Below, in pieces: positions 34,941-44,604 of a stretch of 64,000 nucleotides of DNA (position 1 is its first letter; the number at the start of each line of letters is the position of its first letter). The notes beneath the pieces were generated by a model, which did not search any database, had not been told where the DNA came from, and was given only the letters and a program-made list of their open reading frames with translations. Position numbers and translations under genes: made by a program. The stretch comes from Hydrogenovibrio thermophilus (GTDB taxonomy: Bacteria; Pseudomonadota; Gammaproteobacteria; Thiomicrospirales; Thiomicrospiraceae). The stretch lies in contig NZ_CP035033.1 of the NCBI RefSeq assembly GCF_004028275.1, positions 1,736,001 to 1,800,000 on the forward strand, written 5' to 3'.

Positions 34941-35498
34941 TCAGGCACCCGGTTTTTTAGCGTGCTTCGGGCGGAAAGCTTTAACGAAGGCTTCGTCGGT
35001 TTCCATATAAGCGCCTTCAATCAAATCGATGCAATAAGGCACCGCTGGAAAAACCGCCTCCAAACACTCGCCGATGGCGGACGGTTTGCCCGGTAGATTA
35101 ATGATCAGACAAGCGCCGCGTGTGCCGGCGATTTGGCGCGATAAAATTGCTGTGGGCACATACTGCAAGGACACCGCGCGCATCTGTTCGGCAAACCCGT
35201 CGAGAATCTTGTCGCACACCGCCTCGGTCGCTTCCGGCGTCACATCACGTTTGGCCGGGCCGGTGCCACCGGTGGTCAAAATCAAATCGCACTGTTCGCT
35301 ATCGGCCAGCTCAATCAGGTTGGATTCGATTAACGATTGTTCATCCTCGATGATTCGCGACACCCCGTCCCATTCCGACACCAAAGCGTTGCCAATCCAT
35401 TCACGCATCGCCGGGCCACCCAAATCTTCATACTCACCGCGGCTGGCACGATCCGATACCGTTACAAATCCGACTTTGACTTTTTTCATGCTGCTCAT
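34941..35498 (-). CDS. mog: Molybdopterin adenylyltransferase
   Basis: Mog adenylates molybdopterin before molybdenum insertion into the cofactor. The chosen ATG at 35498 has a CGGAA site 8 bases upstream and gives 185 residues beginning MSSMKKVKVGFVTVSDRASRGEYEDLGGPAMREW, which is the Mog signature start. The catalytic TTGGTGPAKRDVTPEATEAV block and NLPGKPSAIGECLEAVFPAVPYCIDLI near the end are diagnostic. Related MoaB has a different N-terminus and is less likely. An extra in-frame extension up to 35642 has no ribosome site and runs through the dyad at 35521-35548, so it is excluded. The gene is divergent from lon. Confidence 0.9.
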   Translation of the reverse strand: MSSMKKVKVGFVTVSDRASRGEYEDLGGPAMREWIGNALVSEWDGVSRIIEDEQSLIESNLIELADSEQCDLILTTGGTGPAKRDVTPEATEAVCDKILDGFAEQMRAVSLQYVPTAILSRQIAGTRGACLIINLPGKPSAIGECLEAVFPAVPYCIDLIEGAYMETDEAFVKAFRPKHAKKPGA

Positions 35499-35520
35499 AC
35501 TGTGTTCCGTTGATTTCATT

Positions 35521-35548
35521 GAATATTCGCCAGGCCTGGTGAATATTC
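35521..35548. repeat. CCAGGCCTGG dyad upstream of mog and lon
   Basis: The core (35530-35539) is flanked by GAATATTC on both sides, with one G/T position unmatched. It lies 23-50 bases before the mog start in the divergent mog/lon spacer, so it is in leader or promoter DNA, not a terminator position. Confidence 0.85.
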
Positions 35549-35721
35549 GTCCGTATTCAAATTCAATTGTGCATATGATACTGCATCTCACCAAATCAGA
35601 GAACCGAAAGTCCACGACAAAATCCACCGCAATGAAATGCAAAATTTCTATTGAAAGGCCTTGAATTTCAGTCCTTGCCCCCTATTAACACAACATCGAA
35701 TTTCAAAAAGATACGAGTGAT

Positions 35722-38364
35722 ATGACAAAACACGATGATGCAAATGCCCTGAAAGACTTGCTCGCTCAAGCACTTGAGGACGACAACCCGGAAATGAACG
35801 ACGAGGAAATTACCTTCAGCGAATTCGTCGACCATACCGACGAGTACGCCCAATCGGAAGCGGTCGACGGCGGCGATGCCCTGGACGGCGAGCACATCGC
35901 GCATGACGGCGACAAGCCGAACGACTCGGCACACATGCTGGTGAAAGCGAATATGTCACGCCCGGAAGCCTTGTTCTTGCTGCCGGTCAAAGAGCGCCCA
36001 TTTTTCCCAGGCCAGACACTGCCGATCATTCTGGACAAGGACATTTGGCACGATACCATCCAAAGCGTTATCGACAACAAGATCCAATACATCGGCATCA
36101 TTTATGTCGATACCGACGATCACTTCAAAGCGGTGCCGGACGACTTCGCCCAAACCGGAACGTTGGTGCGCATCCACGATCCGAAAATCAAACCCGATTA
36201 CATTCAATTGATTGCCGAGGGCATTTGCCGTTTCCAAATCAGCGAATGGATTCATGAAGCGCCGCCTTACCGTGCACGCGTGACCTATCCGTCCGACATC
36301 CGCAACGCCAACCCGAGCGAATACAAAGCCTACGGCCTGGCGATTATGAATGCCTTCAAGGAACTGTTGCCGCTGAACCCGCTGTACAGCGAAGAACTGA
36401 AGTATTTCCTGAACCGTTACAGCGCATCCGACTCACATCACCTGGCGGACTTTGCCGCCAGCTTGACAGCCGCCAGCAACGAGAAACTGCAAGACTTGCT
36501 CGACACCTTGGATTTGAGCGAGCGCCTGGAGAAGGTACTGAACCTGTTCAAGCACGAAATCGAAGTGACCAAGTTGCAGTTCAATATTCGCGAACGCGTG
36601 GAAGAAAACCTGACGCAACAACAGCGTGAGTTTTTCCTGCATCAGCAGCTTAAGGAAATTCAAAAAGAACTGGGCATGGTCAAAGACGACCGTACCGCCG
36701 ATGCCGACCTCTTCCAGGAACGCATCGAAAAGCTGGCCCTGTCGGACGAAGCCCAACAAAAGTCCGAAGAGGAATTGAACAAAATCAATATGCTGGACCC
36801 GCAATCACCGGAATACGGCGTGGCGCGCAACTGGCTGGATTGGTTGACGCAATTGCCGTGGGGACAGTACAGCAAAGACAAGCTCGACCTGAAACGTGCC
36901 AAGAAAATTCTCGACAAAGGCCACGACGGCCTGAGCGACGTCAAAGACCGTATTCTGGAGTTTTTGGCGGTGGGCGCGTTGAAAGGCGAAATTTCCGGTT
37001 CCATCATCTGCCTGGTCGGGCCGCCGGGCGTGGGGAAAACCTCCATCGGCCGCTCGATTGCCGATACGCTGGGGCGTAAATTCTATCGCTTTTCGGTCGG
37101 GGGGATGCGCGACGAGGCCGAAATCAAGGGCCACCGCCGCACGTACATCGGCGCCATGCCGGGAAAATTCGTACAGGCCTTGAAAGATTGCGGCACCGCC
37201 AACCCGGTCATCATGCTGGATGAGGTCGATAAAATCGGTTCTTCGTATCAAGGTGACCCGGCCTCGGCGCTCTTGGAAGTGCTGGACCCGGAACAGAACA
37301 CCGAGTTTATGGACCATTATATGGACGTACGCTTCGATTTATCGAAAGCCTTGTTCATCTGTACCGCCAACACGCTGGATACAATTCCCGGCCCGTTGTT
37401 GGACCGTATGGAAGTGATTCGCCTGTCGGGTTACATCACCGAAGAGAAAGTACAAATTGCCAAACACCATCTGTGGCCAACCTTACTGGACGAAGCCGGT
37501 TTGGATAAAAAACAGGTGCAGATCACCCCGGCCACCATCCGTCATGTCATTGAGGGCTATGCGCGGGAAGCCGGTGTGCGGAACCTGAAAAAGCAGTTGG
37601 CGAAGCTGATTCGTAAACTGGCGATTCGTTTCGTCAAAGGCGAACTGGAACAGACCACCATTCATGTGAACGATTTGGAATCCATGCTGGGTCAACCGCG
37701 TTTCTCACCGGAAAAAACCAATCTGCAAATCGGCACCGTCACCGGCCTGGCCTGGACCTCCATGGGCGGCGCCACCCTGACCATCGAAGCCAGTCGTGTT
37801 CATACCTTGAACCGAGGCTTCAAATTGTCCGGTCAACTCGGTGAGGTGATGCAGGAATCCGCCAGCATCGCTTACAGCTACATCGCGTCTAACCTGGATA
37901 AGTACAAGGCCGATCCGGAATTCTTCGATAAGGCATTCGTCCACTTGCACGTGCCGGATGGCGCCACGCCGAAAGACGGGCCAAGTGCCGGTATCACCAT
38001 GGCGACGGCATTGCTGTCATTGGCGCGCGACGAAGCGATCAAAAAGCCGCTGGCCATGACCGGGGAACTGAGTTTGACCGGACAGGTGTTGCCAGTGGGC
38101 GGGATTCGTGAGAAGGTGATTGCGGCGCGCCGTATCGGCATTCGTGAAATTATCCTGCCGGAAGAAAACCGCAAGGATTACGATGAGTTGCCGGATTACC
38201 TGAAAGAAGGTGTGACCATTCACTTTGCCAAACATTTTGACGACGTGGCGAAACTGACGTTCCAGATTCGCAGCAAGTCCAAAGCCCTGAAGGCTTATTT
38301 GACTAAAGCGCCGTCCGCAACTGCGGAAACCGAAACCGACAAACGCGGCGATTCGGTCTCTTAA
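35722..38364 (+). CDS. lon: ATP-dependent protease Lon
   Basis: Lon is a cytoplasmic AAA+ serine-lysine protease that degrades misfolded and regulatory proteins. The LonN substrate domain begins at about residue 85 (ALFLLPVKERPFFPGQ). Walker A is GPPGVGKTSIGRSIADTL near residue 432, Walker B is VIMLDEVDKIG, and the protease domain carries the catalytic Ser in KDGPSAGITMATALLSLA (about residue 755) and the Lys in VGGIREKVIAARRIG. The 880 residues exceed the common 780-820 because of an acidic N-terminal extension (about 85 residues, rich in Asp and Glu). The start has a weak GAGTGAT site, so a shorter form remains possible. It has its own palindromic terminator. Confidence 0.95.
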   Translation: MTKHDDANALKDLLAQALEDDNPEMNDEEITFSEFVDHTDEYAQSEAVDGGDALDGEHIAHDGDKPNDSAHMLVKANMSRPEALFLLPVKERPFFPGQTLPIILDKDIWHDTIQSVIDNKIQYIGIIYVDTDDHFKAVPDDFAQTGTLVRIHDPKIKPDYIQLIAEGICRFQISEWIHEAPPYRARVTYPSDIRNANPSEYKAYGLAIMNAFKELLPLNPLYSEELKYFLNRYSASDSHHLADFAASLTAASNEKLQDLLDTLDLSERLEKVLNLFKHEIEVTKLQFNIRERVEENLTQQQREFFLHQQLKEIQKELGMVKDDRTADADLFQERIEKLALSDEAQQKSEEELNKINMLDPQSPEYGVARNWLDWLTQLPWGQYSKDKLDLKRAKKILDKGHDGLSDVKDRILEFLAVGALKGEISGSIICLVGPPGVGKTSIGRSIADTLGRKFYRFSVGGMRDEAEIKGHRRTYIGAMPGKFVQALKDCGTANPVIMLDEVDKIGSSYQGDPASALLEVLDPEQNTEFMDHYMDVRFDLSKALFICTANTLDTIPGPLLDRMEVIRLSGYITEEKVQIAKHHLWPTLLDEAGLDKKQVQITPATIRHVIEGYAREAGVRNLKKQLAKLIRKLAIRFVKGELEQTTIHVNDLESMLGQPRFSPEKTNLQIGTVTGLAWTSMGGATLTIEASRVHTLNRGFKLSGQLGEVMQESASIAYSYIASNLDKYKADPEFFDKAFVHLHVPDGATPKDGPSAGITMATALLSLARDEAIKKPLAMTGELSLTGQVLPVGGIREKVIAARRIGIREIILPEENRKDYDELPDYLKEGVTIHFAKHFDDVAKLTFQIRSKSKALKAYLTKAPSATAETETDKRGDSVS

Positions 38365-38387
38365 TTAACCGTCGGCTTCGAAAACGC

Positions 38388-38413
38388 AAAAACCACCAGG
38401 CCTGGTGGTTTTT
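38388..38413 (+). terminator. Palindromic terminator after lon, CCAGGCCTGG core
   Basis: A perfect dyad of AAAAACCA, the core CCAGGCCTGG (38396-38405) and TGGTTTTT. It follows the lon stop by 23 bases. Confidence 0.8.
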
Positions 38414-38467
38414 TTATATGCTGAATTTAGGCTAGACAAACTGTTGTGCCATCTGAAACGCCCATAA

Positions 38468-38493
38468 AAAAAGCCCGCTTATGCGGGCTTTTT
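38468..38493. terminator. Second, ordinary terminator between lon and soxB
   Basis: A stem AAAAAGCCCGC / GCGGGCTTTTT with a 4-base loop. It can act in both directions between the convergent lon and soxB genes, and lacks the iterated 10-mer. Confidence 0.85.
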
Positions 38494-38514
38494 GATTTGA
38501 CTCAAATCATTCGA

Positions 38515-40422
38515 TTAAGCCATTTCACCTGGGTATGCTTCGATACCTGGGTTGCCTTTCACGCCAACCAACTTAGGATGGTTCACTTTCTTCAGCTTCA
38601 TGTCGTTTTTGTGGTTACGTAGGTAATCCGCAGCAACGTCCCACATCAAGCGGCCGTCTCCCACGGAATCCACTTGCGCCCAACCGGAAACCGTGTAGGT
38701 TTTGCTGGCTTCAAGCGGTGTACCGTCGTCCAAACGCATGTCAGAGATACGGTTACCCAAAGTCGCGTTTGGTTCACAAGTATAGTCCATACCACCCAGA
38801 CGAACCATGTCCCCACCAGATTGCAGGTATGGGTCTTTTTGGAATAGGTTTTCACAGATACCTTCCAGGATATCTTTCATTTGTGCACCCGTCACTTCAG
38901 ACTTATAGGTTTCACCGTAAGTCATAGACGTTTCATCCATAACACGCGCCATCGTGATGGTTTCACCCGCCAGTACGGAGGTACCCCAACGTACACCCGC
39001 TGACATAGCGATTTGCGTGTCATGCTCTTCACGTAGAGAGTTTACGATGATTTGGTCCCACGTCCCCATGAAGTTACCACGACGGTATAGAGTATCTTCC
39101 GCCACAGCCAATTCTTCATTTAGGATTTCGTCGTAAGTCTTACCTAGACGCTCTTTGTTGTAAGCACGCGCTGGGTCACGAGACTCAACGATGTCTTTGT
39201 TGTACACTTTGGTACCTAGGTGTTCGATGAAGGTTTTAACACTTTCGTCGGCCGCCAATACGTTAGAGAAAACCGGCAACAATTTGTAGTCGACGCCTTT
39301 CAATTTACCGTTTTGGATATCCAAATCCATACAACCAACGAACTTACCGTTAGAACCGGCGTTGGTGACGTAGCACACACCACCGTCAGGTGTTTTGACG
39401 TTGATGGTCTTAGGAATACCGTCATGAGTGTGACCACCGAAGACCGCATCGATACCGCTGACGCGAGATGCCATTTTGATGTCCACGTCCATACCGTTAT
39501 GGGAAATCATCACGACCGCCGCGACTTTCTCGTTTTCACGGATGTGGTTAACGGTTTCTTGCAACGCATCTTCACGCAGACCAAAAGACCAATCCGGGAA
39601 GTTGGATTGTGGGTTGGCGTTCGCAGTACGTGGGAAAGCTTGACCCACAACCGCGATGCGCTCACCGTTAACGATTTTAATCGTGTAAGGCTTGAACGGA
39701 CGCGCATCGTCTTCGTCATACATACCCAAACCGTTATGACGTTCCGTCATTTCACGGTAAGCGTCACCGAACAAAGAATCTTCTTTGATACGGATGTTTT
39801 GCGCCAAGAACTCACCCTTGAACTTGCCAAGGTTGGTTAGGACTTCGTCTTCTTTATAAGTGAATTCCCAGTGACCGGTCATAATGTCAACACCGATCAG
39901 GTTAGAGGCTTCCACCATGTCCTGACCGCGTGTCCACAAAGCCGTACCGGAACCGTGCCACAAGTCACCACCGTCCATTGTCAAAGTGTTTTCACGACCA
40001 CCGGCCGCTTCACGCAACTTGTCCAACAAAGTCTTAACGTGCGCGAAACCACCGACTTTACCGTATTGCTCGGAAGCGTCCTGGAAGTTCAGGTAAGTGA
40101 AGGCATTCGCCAAAGGCGTGTTTTCTGGGATGTTCAATTCTTTCAACAAGTGGTGACCGACAACATGCGGCAATTTACCGTAAGCAGGACCGGTCCCCAG
40201 GTTCACGTTTGGTTCACGGAAGTAGATCGGCTTTAACTGCGCGTGTGTATCCGTAAGGTGCAACAAACGTACTTTCCCTTTCATCGGAACGTTGTACATA
40301 TCGGAAGAGACAGCGGATCCCTTGCTTGGGCTTGAAGACATCGCTTTCGCTGTACCAGGAAGCATCCCGGCGGCGGCAGCCATAGACATTACATGAAGAA
40401 ATTCACGACGATTTAAAGACAT
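38515..40422 (-). CDS. soxB: Thiosulfohydrolase SoxB
   Basis: SoxB releases sulfate from the cysteine-S-thiosulfonate carried on SoxYZ in the periplasmic Sox pathway of thiosulfate oxidation. The 635-residue protein begins with a Tat signal (NRREFLHVMSMAAAAGMLPG). It has the dimanganese ligands of the 5'-nucleotidase-like fold: LLHLTDTHAQLKP, TMDGGDLWHGSG, GHWEFTY, VMISHNGMDVDI and FGGHTHDG. The C-terminal nucleotidase domain (ITMARVMDETSMTYGETYKSEVTGAQMKDIL) is intact. It stands alone, with no soxXYZACD nearby, as seen in Thiomicrospira-type genomes where the sox genes are dispersed. A leader hairpin and a dyad lie upstream. This is the clearest metabolic marker in the window. Confidence 0.96.
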   Translation of the reverse strand: MSLNRREFLHVMSMAAAAGMLPGTAKAMSSSPSKGSAVSSDMYNVPMKGKVRLLHLTDTHAQLKPIYFREPNVNLGTGPAYGKLPHVVGHHLLKELNIPENTPLANAFTYLNFQDASEQYGKVGGFAHVKTLLDKLREAAGGRENTLTMDGGDLWHGSGTALWTRGQDMVEASNLIGVDIMTGHWEFTYKEDEVLTNLGKFKGEFLAQNIRIKEDSLFGDAYREMTERHNGLGMYDEDDARPFKPYTIKIVNGERIAVVGQAFPRTANANPQSNFPDWSFGLREDALQETVNHIRENEKVAAVVMISHNGMDVDIKMASRVSGIDAVFGGHTHDGIPKTINVKTPDGGVCYVTNAGSNGKFVGCMDLDIQNGKLKGVDYKLLPVFSNVLAADESVKTFIEHLGTKVYNKDIVESRDPARAYNKERLGKTYDEILNEELAVAEDTLYRRGNFMGTWDQIIVNSLREEHDTQIAMSAGVRWGTSVLAGETITMARVMDETSMTYGETYKSEVTGAQMKDILEGICENLFQKDPYLQSGGDMVRLGGMDYTCEPNATLGNRISDMRLDDGTPLEASKTYTVSGWAQVDSVGDGRLMWDVAADYLRNHKNDMKLKKVNHPKLVGVKGNPGIEAYPGEMA

Positions 40423-40455
40423 ATTGTCCTACTCCGTTTGAAATTTAAAAAACGA

Positions 40456-40480
40456 TTTCGGGCGGATATCCTGCCCGAAA
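40456..40480 (-). promoter_or_regulatory. Leader hairpin of soxB
   Basis: TTTCGGGC and GCCCGAAA enclose a 9-base loop, starting 33 bases before the soxB ATG. It lies in the expected mRNA leader, has no T-run, and could affect mRNA stability or translation. Confidence 0.55.
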
Positions 40481-40505
40481 CAAAAGCAAAAAATAAAGTT
40501 GTGTA

Positions 40506-40574
40506 ACATTAATGGAAAGCGCCCTGAAAAGTCAAATAAACTAAAATGATGATTGATAAAATTTTATTTATCAA
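40506..40574 (-). promoter_or_regulatory. Candidate soxB promoter with upstream dyad
   Basis: Read on the minus strand, TTGACT (40530-40535) and TAATGT (40506-40511) are 18 bases apart, a fair sigma-70 promoter. Just upstream lies the palindrome TTGATAAA-n6-TTTATCAA (40553-40574), which may be an operator. The assignment is by eye. Confidence 0.4.
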
Positions 40575-40617
40575 TAATAGGTTTATTTTATATTAGCACT
40601 TCCTGATTTACTGGTTG

Positions 40618-40637
40618 GCTGGGCATTTTTACCCAGC
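40618..40637. terminator. Weak hairpin behind purL
   Basis: GCTGGG and CCCAGC pair with an 8-base loop, 14 bases after the purL stop (minus strand). The T-run is only on the plus strand, so its role as the purL terminator is uncertain. Confidence 0.4.
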
Positions 40638-40651
40638 TTTTCATCGGGTTC

Positions 40652-43600
40652 TTAACCGACCCATTTCCGCGCATTTCGGAACAGACGCATCCAAGGTGCG
40701 TCTTCCTGCCAATCGTCCGGGTGCCAAGAGTTTTGTACCGTACGGAACACGCGCTCCGGATGCGGCATCATAATGGTGACTCGGCCATCCTGCGTGGTCA
40801 AGCCGGTCATACCACCTTCAGAACCGTTCGGATTGAAAGGATAGGCTTCGGTTGGATTACCGGCCGAATCCACATAACGCAAACCGACCAGGCCTGATAC
40901 ATCCGCCGCGGAACCGTCGCCGAAGTCCATACGCCCTTCACCGTGCGCCACCGCAACCGGAATACGCGTACCGGCCATGCCTTGCAACAGAATCGATGGC
41001 GACTCTTGAATCTCCACCAACGAGAAGCGCGCCTCGAACTGCTCGGAACGGTTACGAACGAACGCCGGCCAGTGCTCGGCGCCCGGAATGATTTCTTTCA
41101 GGTTCGACAACATCTGACAGCCGTTACAGACCCCCAAGGTAAAGGTGTCTTCACGCTGGAAGAATTGTTCAAAGGTCTGACGCGCCGTGTCGTTGAACAG
41201 GATGGAATTGGCCCAGCCGCGGCCGGCCCCCAAAACGTCTCCATAAGAGAAGCCGCCACACGCCACCAAACCGCGGAAATCGTCAAACGCCACTTCGCCG
41301 GACAAGACATCCGACATGTGCACGTCAATCGCATCAAAACCGGCACGGTCGAATGCCGCAGCCATTTCCTGCTGGCCGTTCACCCCTTGTTCGCGCAAAA
41401 TCGCCACCTTCGGACGCTGAGCAGGATTGAACCCTGCGGTGATGTCTTCACTCGGATCAAACGTCACGACCGGGCGGATCTCGGTGTTGGCGTCTTGCTG
41501 AATCGCATCGAATTCTTGCTGTGCGCAGGCTTCGTTATCACGCAATGCTTGCATGCGATAACTGGTTTCCGACCACCAGGCCTGGTAAGTTTTGCGGTTT
41601 CCACTCAACAGCGTTTGACCGTGCGCGGAAATTTGAATGGCATCGTCGTTATTGGTCGTACCAATCCAATGCGCCATCTCGGCCAAGCCGTGCGCTTCCA
41701 ACAGTCCGGCAATTACCGCTTCGTCATCCGCAGACACCTGAACGACCGCCCCCACTTCTTCGGCACACAAAGCGGACACCGGTTCATCGCCCAAAGCGGT
41801 GGTATCCAACGTCAAACCACAATGTCCGGCAAACGCCATTTCCAATAAGGTAATCAAGAAACCGCCGTCGGAACGGTCATGGTACGCCAGCATCAAATCA
41901 TCGGCCATCAACGCTTGAACGAAATCGAACAACTTCAACAGATCGTCAGCGGAATCCAAATCCGCCGCCACATCACCGACTTGGTTATAAACCTGCGCCA
42001 AACAACTGCCACCCAAACGGTTCTGGCCACGGCTCAAATCAATCGCCAACAACTTGGTGTCACCCAAACCGGTACGCAATTGCGGCGTGACCGTCTTGCG
42101 GACATCCTGCACCGGTGCAAAGGTGGTGATGTTCAACGACACCGGCGACGTCACCGACTTGGATTCGTCGCCGTCCTGCCAGACGGTTTTCATCGACATG
42201 GAATCTTTTCCGACCGGCACGGCGATGCCCAAGGCCGGACACAATTCCAGCCCGACCGCTTCCACGGCATCATACAAGGCGGAATCTTCGCCCGGGTGAC
42301 CCGCCGCCGCCATCCAGTTGGCGGAAATCTTAATATCGCTCATTTTCTCGATTTTGGCACAGGCGATATTGGTAATCGCTTCGGCAATCGACAAACGCGC
42401 CGAGGCTTTCGGATTAATCAACGCCACAGGCGGACGTTCGCCGGATGCCATCGCTTCACCGGTATAGCCTTGATAATCGGAGCAGGTAATACCCGCATCC
42501 GCTACCGGAACCTGCCAAGGTCCGACCATTTGGTCGCGCGTCACCATCCCGGTGATGGTACGGTCACCGATGGTGATCAGGAAACTTTTACTGGCAATGG
42601 TCGGCAGTTTCAACAAACGTTCGGTCACATCGTTGAAGTCCAATACCGCCGGCTCAAAGCCGGGTTGCGGCAATCGACGGGATTCCACCTGACGGTGCAT
42701 TTTCGGCGGCTTGCCCAGCAATACATTCAATGGCATATCAACCGGGTTATTATCGAACTCGGTATCGTTGACCACCAGCTTCTGCTCCGCCGTGGCTTCA
42801 CCGACAATCGCATACAAACACCGTTCACGGCGGCAAATCGCTTCAAACTGTTCGATTTGGTCCGGATAGATGGCGATGACATAACGTTCCTGGGATTCGT
42901 TACACCAGATTTCCATCGGCGACATACCCGGTTCGTCGTTTGGCACATCACGCAATTGGAAACGACCGCCTTTGCCAGCATCGTTCACCAGTTCCGGGAA
43001 AGCGTTCGACAAACCACCGGCCCCAACATCGTGAATGGACGCAATCGGAGATTTCTCTCCTAAATAGGTACAACGGTCGATGACTTCTTGGGCACGTCTT
43101 TCCATTTCCGGGTTTTCACGCTGAACGGAAGCAAAATCCAGATTCTCGGAACCGGCACCACTGTCCACCGAAGACGCGGCACCGCCGCCCAAACCGATCA
43201 ACATCGCCGGACCACCCAGCACCACCAGTTTGGCGCCCACCGGAATATCGTTCTTTTCGATGTGCATTTCACGGATGTTCCCAAGACCACCGGCCAACAT
43301 AATCGGCTTGTGATAACCGCGAATTTCTTCACCCTCGTGCGTAATCAATGCATTTTCATAGGTACGAAAATAGCCGTTGATGGCCGGACGACCGAATTCG
43401 TTGTTGAATCCGGCCGCGCCCAATGGGCCTTCAATCATAATATCAAACGCGGAGACAATACGGTTCGGTTTGCCGTAAGCGCGCTCCCAAGGCTGTTCAA
43501 AGCCCGGAATATTCAAATTGGAGACGGTAAAACCGGTCAAACCGGCTTTTGGCTTGGAACCGCGACCGGTTGCACCTTCATCCCGAATCTCGCCACCGGA

Positions 43601-44527
43601 ACCGGTTGCCGCACCCGGCCAGGGTGAAATGGCGGTTGGGTGGTTATGGGTTTCCACCTTGATTTGAAAGTGGACATTTTCGTCGCAGTACTGATAACGG
43701 CGATTTTCGGCATCCGGAAAGAAACGCGTCGCTTGATAACCTTCAACCACAGCCGCGTTATCACTGTAAGCGGACAAGACCCCTTGTGGATTTTTCTGAT
43801 AGGTATTACGGATCATCCCGAACAAGGAGTTCGGTTTATCCTGACCGTCAATGGTCCAATCCGCATTAAAAATTTTATGTCGACAGTGCTCTGAGTTCGC
43901 TTGCGCGAACATCATCAATTCGGCATCGGACGGATTACGTTGCAACCCGTTAAAGGCTTCAACCAGATAATCGATTTCATCTTCCGACAACGCCAAGCCC
44001 ATGGCGCCATTCGCCTCAGCCAAGGCATCCCGTCCGCCACCCAGCACATCAACCGTGCTCAACGGCTTCGGCGTTTGATGCGAGAACAGACCTTCCAGCG
44101 TCGTCACGTCGTAACTGACCTGTTCCATCATGCGGTCGTATAATTCGGTCACCATCATTTGACGCGCCGATTCGTCGACACCTTTCAGATAATAGACAAT
44201 ACCGCGTTCGATACGGTGAACACCATCCAAGCCACACGTATGGGTAATATCGGTCGCCTTGGAAGCCCAGGGCGAAATCGTACCCAGGCGCGGCGTGATG
44301 ATGCAGCCGTTTTCACCCTGCTCGTCCAAAACCGCGTCGGAGCCGTTCAGCAACACACGCAACTTGGCCCAATCACCGGCGCTCAAGTCCGCAACACCGT
44401 CGTTCAAATCGACGAAATAAACATACTGTGAAGCCAATCCCGCAATCGCGTCTTTGTCAGACAGCTGATTGAGCAATTGATTCAAACGGTAATCGGAATG
44501 AGCGGATTTTCCCCAGATAACGTGCAT
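40652..44527 (-). CDS. purL: Phosphoribosylformylglycinamidine synthase
   Basis: PurL (FGAM synthase, large single-chain form) makes formylglycinamidine ribonucleotide in the fourth step of purine synthesis, using glutamine. Its 1291 residues match the length of the E. coli enzyme. The N-terminal FGAR-binding part ([22 protein letters not shown]) is followed by the ATPase-like domains with [20 protein letters not shown] and [37 protein letters not shown]-type sequence. The C-terminal class I glutaminase has [15 protein letters not shown] (catalytic Cys) and HPERVF (catalytic His). Central sites such as [11 protein letters not shown] are also present. An exact CCAGGCCTGG at 41576-41585 lies in the gene. 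It is separated from bamC by 77 bases. Confidence 0.97.
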   Translation of the reverse strand: MHVIWGKSAHSDYRLNQLLNQLSDKDAIAGLASQYVYFVDLNDGVADLSAGDWAKLRVLLNGSDAVLDEQGENGCIITPRLGTISPWASKATDITHTCGLDGVHRIERGIVYYLKGVDESARQMMVTELYDRMMEQVSYDVTTLEGLFSHQTPKPLSTVDVLGGGRDALAEANGAMGLALSEDEIDYLVEAFNGLQRNPSDAELMMFAQANSEHCRHKIFNADWTIDGQDKPNSLFGMIRNTYQKNPQGVLSAYSDNAAVVEGYQATRFFPDAENRRYQYCDENVHFQIKVETHNHPTAISPWPGAATGSGGEIRDEGATGRGSKPKAGLTGFTVSNLNIPGFEQPWERAYGKPNRIVSAFDIMIEGPLGAAGFNNEFGRPAINGYFRTYENALITHEGEEIRGYHKPIMLAGGLGNIREMHIEKNDIPVGAKLVVLGGPAMLIGLGGGAASSVDSGAGSENLDFASVQRENPEMERRAQEVIDRCTYLGEKSPIASIHDVGAGGLSNAFPELVNDAGKGGRFQLRDVPNDEPGMSPMEIWCNESQERYVIAIYPDQIEQFEAICRRERCLYAIVGEATAEQKLVVNDTEFDNNPVDMPLNVLLGKPPKMHRQVESRRLPQPGFEPAVLDFNDVTERLLKLPTIASKSFLITIGDRTITGMVTRDQMVGPWQVPVADAGITCSDYQGYTGEAMASGERPPVALINPKASARLSIAEAITNIACAKIEKMSDIKISANWMAAAGHPGEDSALYDAVEAVGLELCPALGIAVPVGKDSMSMKTVWQDGDESKSVTSPVSLNITTFAPVQDVRKTVTPQLRTGLGDTKLLAIDLSRGQNRLGGSCLAQVYNQVGDVAADLDSADDLLKLFDFVQALMADDLMLAYHDRSDGGFLITLLEMAFAGHCGLTLDTTALGDEPVSALCAEEVGAVVQVSADDEAVIAGLLEAHGLAEMAHWIGTTNNDDAIQISAHGQTLLSGNRKTYQAWWSETSYRMQALRDNEACAQQEFDAIQQDANTEIRPVVTFDPSEDITAGFNPAQRPKVAILREQGVNGQQEMAAAFDRAGFDAIDVHMSDVLSGEVAFDDFRGLVACGGFSYGDVLGAGRGWANSILFNDTARQTFEQFFQREDTFTLGVCNGCQMLSNLKEIIPGAEHWPAFVRNRSEQFEARFSLVEIQESPSILLQGMAGTRIPVAVAHGEGRMDFGDGSAADVSGLVGLRYVDSAGNPTEAYPFNPNGSEGGMTGLTTQDGRVTIMMPHPERVFRTVQNSWHPDDWQEDAPWMRLFRNARKWVG
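41576..41585. repeat. CCAGGCCTGG copy inside purL
   Basis: An exact copy read as CAG GCC TGG (Gln-Ala-Trp, within TYQAWW); the flanks make ACCAGGCCTGGT. Confidence 0.9.
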
Positions 44528-44604
44528 ACTTTTTTCCTATACAAAAAGCCCTCGGAAACACCAAGGGCAATCTTAAAACAATTTTGAATGAATTCGAATC
44601 GGTC

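Noticed and set aside
35499-35642. An N-terminal extension of mog upstream to 35642
   Set aside because: It has no ribosome site, runs through the CCAGGCCTGG dyad and shows no family sequence; the Mog signature starts at the 35498 ATG region.
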